Positions 61,709 to 64,000 of a DNA stretch of 64,000 nt are shown one piece after another. Where the stretch lies: positions 806,001 to 870,000 of the forward strand of contig BLAL01000236.1 of the NCBI GenBank assembly GCA_015698045.1, given 5' to 3'. Position 1 is the first letter of the stretch; the number at the start of each line of letters is the position of its first letter. Under the pieces are notes generated by a model. It did not search any database. It was given only the letters and a program-made list of their open reading frames with translations, and was not told where the DNA came from. Made by a program: the position numbers and the translations under genes. The DNA is from Rhizophagus clarus. Its lineage: Eukaryota > Glomeromycota > Glomeromycetes > Glomerales > Glomeraceae.

Positions 61709-62264
61709 TACGGTAAGCCGAAAAGAAAATGAGATGAATGTTGTATCATAATATGTCCTACATCTCTAAACTACTGCCCTAGTCCAACTAGAGCTTAACT
61801 CAAATTTTAGCTATTTATAAACCGTGTAACGACGAATATGGTACATTAATCTAATATTTAGCCATAATTAAAATTCTCCTTTTTAAGAATTCAAGAATCG
61901 TTGCACATTTCAGAAAGGGTGTATAATGATGAAAATTTAATCGATTCTCCTCCAAATAGAATGATTCTAATTAGATAAATGATAAACGTTCTTTTTTACA
62001 GTGACATTATATTGTTTTATGGGTGTTTATTTTTTTAAAAAAAAATAAGAATAAGAATTTTTCTATATAAGAATAACATTAAAAGTTTTCAAATCTTTTA
62101 AGGAAATCAGTCTCTATTTTTATTACTTTTTTCTTTACATTTTTTTTAAACAATCTATATATGATTTGTAATTATTAAAGGGAAGATATGTATGTATTAA
62201 AAAATCATTAGGTGGAATTAATTACCTTGAAAATTATGAACGTATTCATCAAAATACAATAATA
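61709..62264. other. Intergenic region
   Basis: Promoter of the prenylcysteine oxidase at the left and 3' flank of the PPR-like gene at the right. AT-rich; no further feature. Confidence 0.5.
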
Positions 62265-64000
62265 CTATTGACCGTTTTTCTTTTTTGAATCAGAAAAAGA
62301 GGAAGGATAGTGCTTCATAATATAATTAGTAATTTGTTTCATCGTGATCAAGTCATTAGACTTAATACAACATTTTAATAATAAATTATAAGTTTCTAAA
62401 TCAGGAAATACGGGAGGATATTCTTTTGACATTTGATGTCTTAAAACGTCTAAACAATAAGTTGATTCTCGTATATTTTGCGATGAAGCTTTAATAAATG
62501 TTTTGTAAAAATTTAAATTCCGATGATATCCAGATAAAAACATATCAAACCAAATATGCCTCATTTCACTAAAGGAATGTATACATCCATATAATTCCAG
62601 TAATGTTAACATTGATTTTTGATTATGTTTTACTTTATGAATTTTAATTAAATTATTTATATATTTAATTTTCTCCTCGATCTTTAATCGTATAGGTTTA
62701 AAATTTAAGTCGGTAAATCTTTCATATTTTGGTATACATGAATCTAGTAATGTTTGAAATATATCTATATTTTTCACATCATATCCAAAAGATTTCATCA
62801 TATTAAATATTCCTAAAGTATTTTCTACACGATATAAAGTTGGTTTAGATGAATTATATTCTGGTGAATTAGCATGACCTTCTAATAATATTTTAAATGT
62901 ATCAAATGTTGGTTCAATTCCATCACCTTTCATCTCATAAATCATATTTAATGCCTCATTTAAAGGAAATTCTTGATGATTAATTTGATTGGCCAATATA
63001 TGAAATCTAATCATTAATTCAAAATGATCTTTATTATATTTTGAATTTGATAATTTCACTTCATTTAATAATTTCTTCCAGGAAACATAAAATGAATTTC
63101 GTGTAAAATTATCTTTCGTTAAATTTAAAATGTTACTATTACTTTCTTTTGATGCCACCAAAGATGTATTTTTTTTACTTTGTTCTTCGAGATTTTTAAT
63201 ATGAAAAGAAACTTCCTTACGTAAAGCTTGAACATAAGCTTTCATCAAAATTGTAGTGAAATTGAATTGCCAATTTTTTTGTTGTGATGATTCTGATTGT
63301 TCGTGTATAGTGACAAATTTAATATATTTATTTAATAAATGTTCTACTTCTTGATAATTTCCCAAATCAGCATAATAGGATAATAAAATATAAAGAGGTT
63401 CTCTAGATGGTATATAATTATATTGTGAAATAAGTTTATCTAAATTTTTTATTGCAAGATCCATCAAAGATTTTCTTGAAAATGCCCAAATAAGTTGAGA
63501 ATAAATTGCTGGAGTCATTGGCATTTGTTCTAATGATTGAATTTTTTGAACCATCTCATCAAATTTTTTACAGGGTCCAGTATAAGTCCCTAATGCCTAT
63601 ACAACGAAAAAAAAAAAAAATAAAAAATAAAAAAAAAATAAAGAAATTGTAATATATTGAGAAAGAATAACACTATAGACTAGACTTACTCGAATAATTA
63701 ATTGCCAGGTTTCTTCGGTGAAATCATGATAATTTGAATTAGAATTCAAGAATATTTCACTTAATCCTTTTACTTCCTTAAAATAATTTGGGTCTCTTGT
63801 TGAATATAACTTATGTGAAGTTGTTAAGGAACGAAATATAGAATTCCACACATCCAAATCAAGATTTATGTCTAATTTTTTTTGGATTTTGTAAGCAGTC
63901 TTTGATGATTTGACAAATGGTATTTGCCCATTTACGATAGATTTTATCACTTGTAATGAAAGAAAGTGATCAGACGATACTTCAACAACATCTAAAAGGT
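62265..64000 (-). CDS. Pentatricopeptide-repeat-like protein, 5' part beyond the window
   Basis: Two exons are visible: 63691 to beyond 64000 and 62265-63596, joined in frame across a 94-base intron that includes A/T runs (WQLIIR to ALGTYTGPC). The visible 547 residues are helical repeats of about 35 residues, for example MTPAIYSQLIWAFSRKSLMD, EPLYILLSYYADLGNYQEVE, EPTFDTFKILLEGHAN and DLETYNLLLKCCIKSNDLIT, which fit the PPR pattern. Such proteins usually act on organelle RNA. The C terminus is basic and Ser-rich (SSFSDSKKKNGQ). The start codon and any mitochondrial signal lie outside the window. It could be a divergent PPR or a related TPR-like solenoid. Confidence 0.75.

Overview
The window looks like nuclear DNA of an AT-rich, intron-rich fungus full of transposable elements. 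The best fit is an arbuscular mycorrhizal fungus (Glomeromycotina, Rhizophagus-like). The reasons are conserved eukaryotic genes split by many introns of roughly 50-100 bases (GTAAGT...TAG), very AT-rich spacers, and several decayed transposon and gene families that I recognise from that group. The species call is an inference; no rRNA, tRNA or organelle marker was found.

Layout. At 0.6-1.2 kb there is a small three-exon phosphopantetheinyl transferase. From about 1.2 to 52.4 kb there is almost only repeats and dead or dying mobile DNA: a decayed palindromic satellite (3.3-4.4 kb), a primase-like gene relic (6.8-8.5 kb), two inverted-repeat elements that carry kilobase-long polypyrimidine tracts (8.6-11.5 and 14.6-16.3 kb), a DUF6589-like transposase relic (11.5-14.1 kb), an unrecognised but well-preserved eleven-exon gene (16.5-20.0 kb) with an 800-base transposon and an interstitial telomere repeat in two introns, a zinc-ribbon plus nuclease pseudogene (20.3-21.4 kb), foldback and tandem repeats (22.4-23.8 kb), a CACTA/TNP2-like transposase gene on the minus strand (24.5-30.1 kb) cut in two by a 1,962-base satellite-bearing element, a large inverted repeat (30.2-32.8 kb), a full-length but broken non-LTR retrotransposon (34.2-42.3 kb), a Plavaka-like DNA transposon with long terminal inverted repeats and a divergent five-exon accessory gene (43.0-49.2 kb), and a truncated Tc1/mariner-like transposase (50.5-51.4 kb).

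From 52.4 kb to the end the picture changes to clean housekeeping genes: SMC1 (cohesin; about 26 exons, minus), RPS5 (plus, divergent from SMC1 across a 405-base shared promoter with a perfect TGACGTCA site), a prenylcysteine oxidase (minus, convergent with RPS5) and a PPR-like protein (minus, running off the window end).

The observations most worth following are the Plavaka-like element and its in-phase accessory gene, the arrays of 39-base exon-like units joined by canonical mini-introns next to polypyrimidine tracts inside inverted-repeat elements, the satellite-bearing element whose removal with one 9-base duplication restores a transposase reading frame, and the same satellite seen at two stages of apparent CpG decay. 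Exon limits were read by eye from splice signals and reading-frame continuity and may be off by a base or two.
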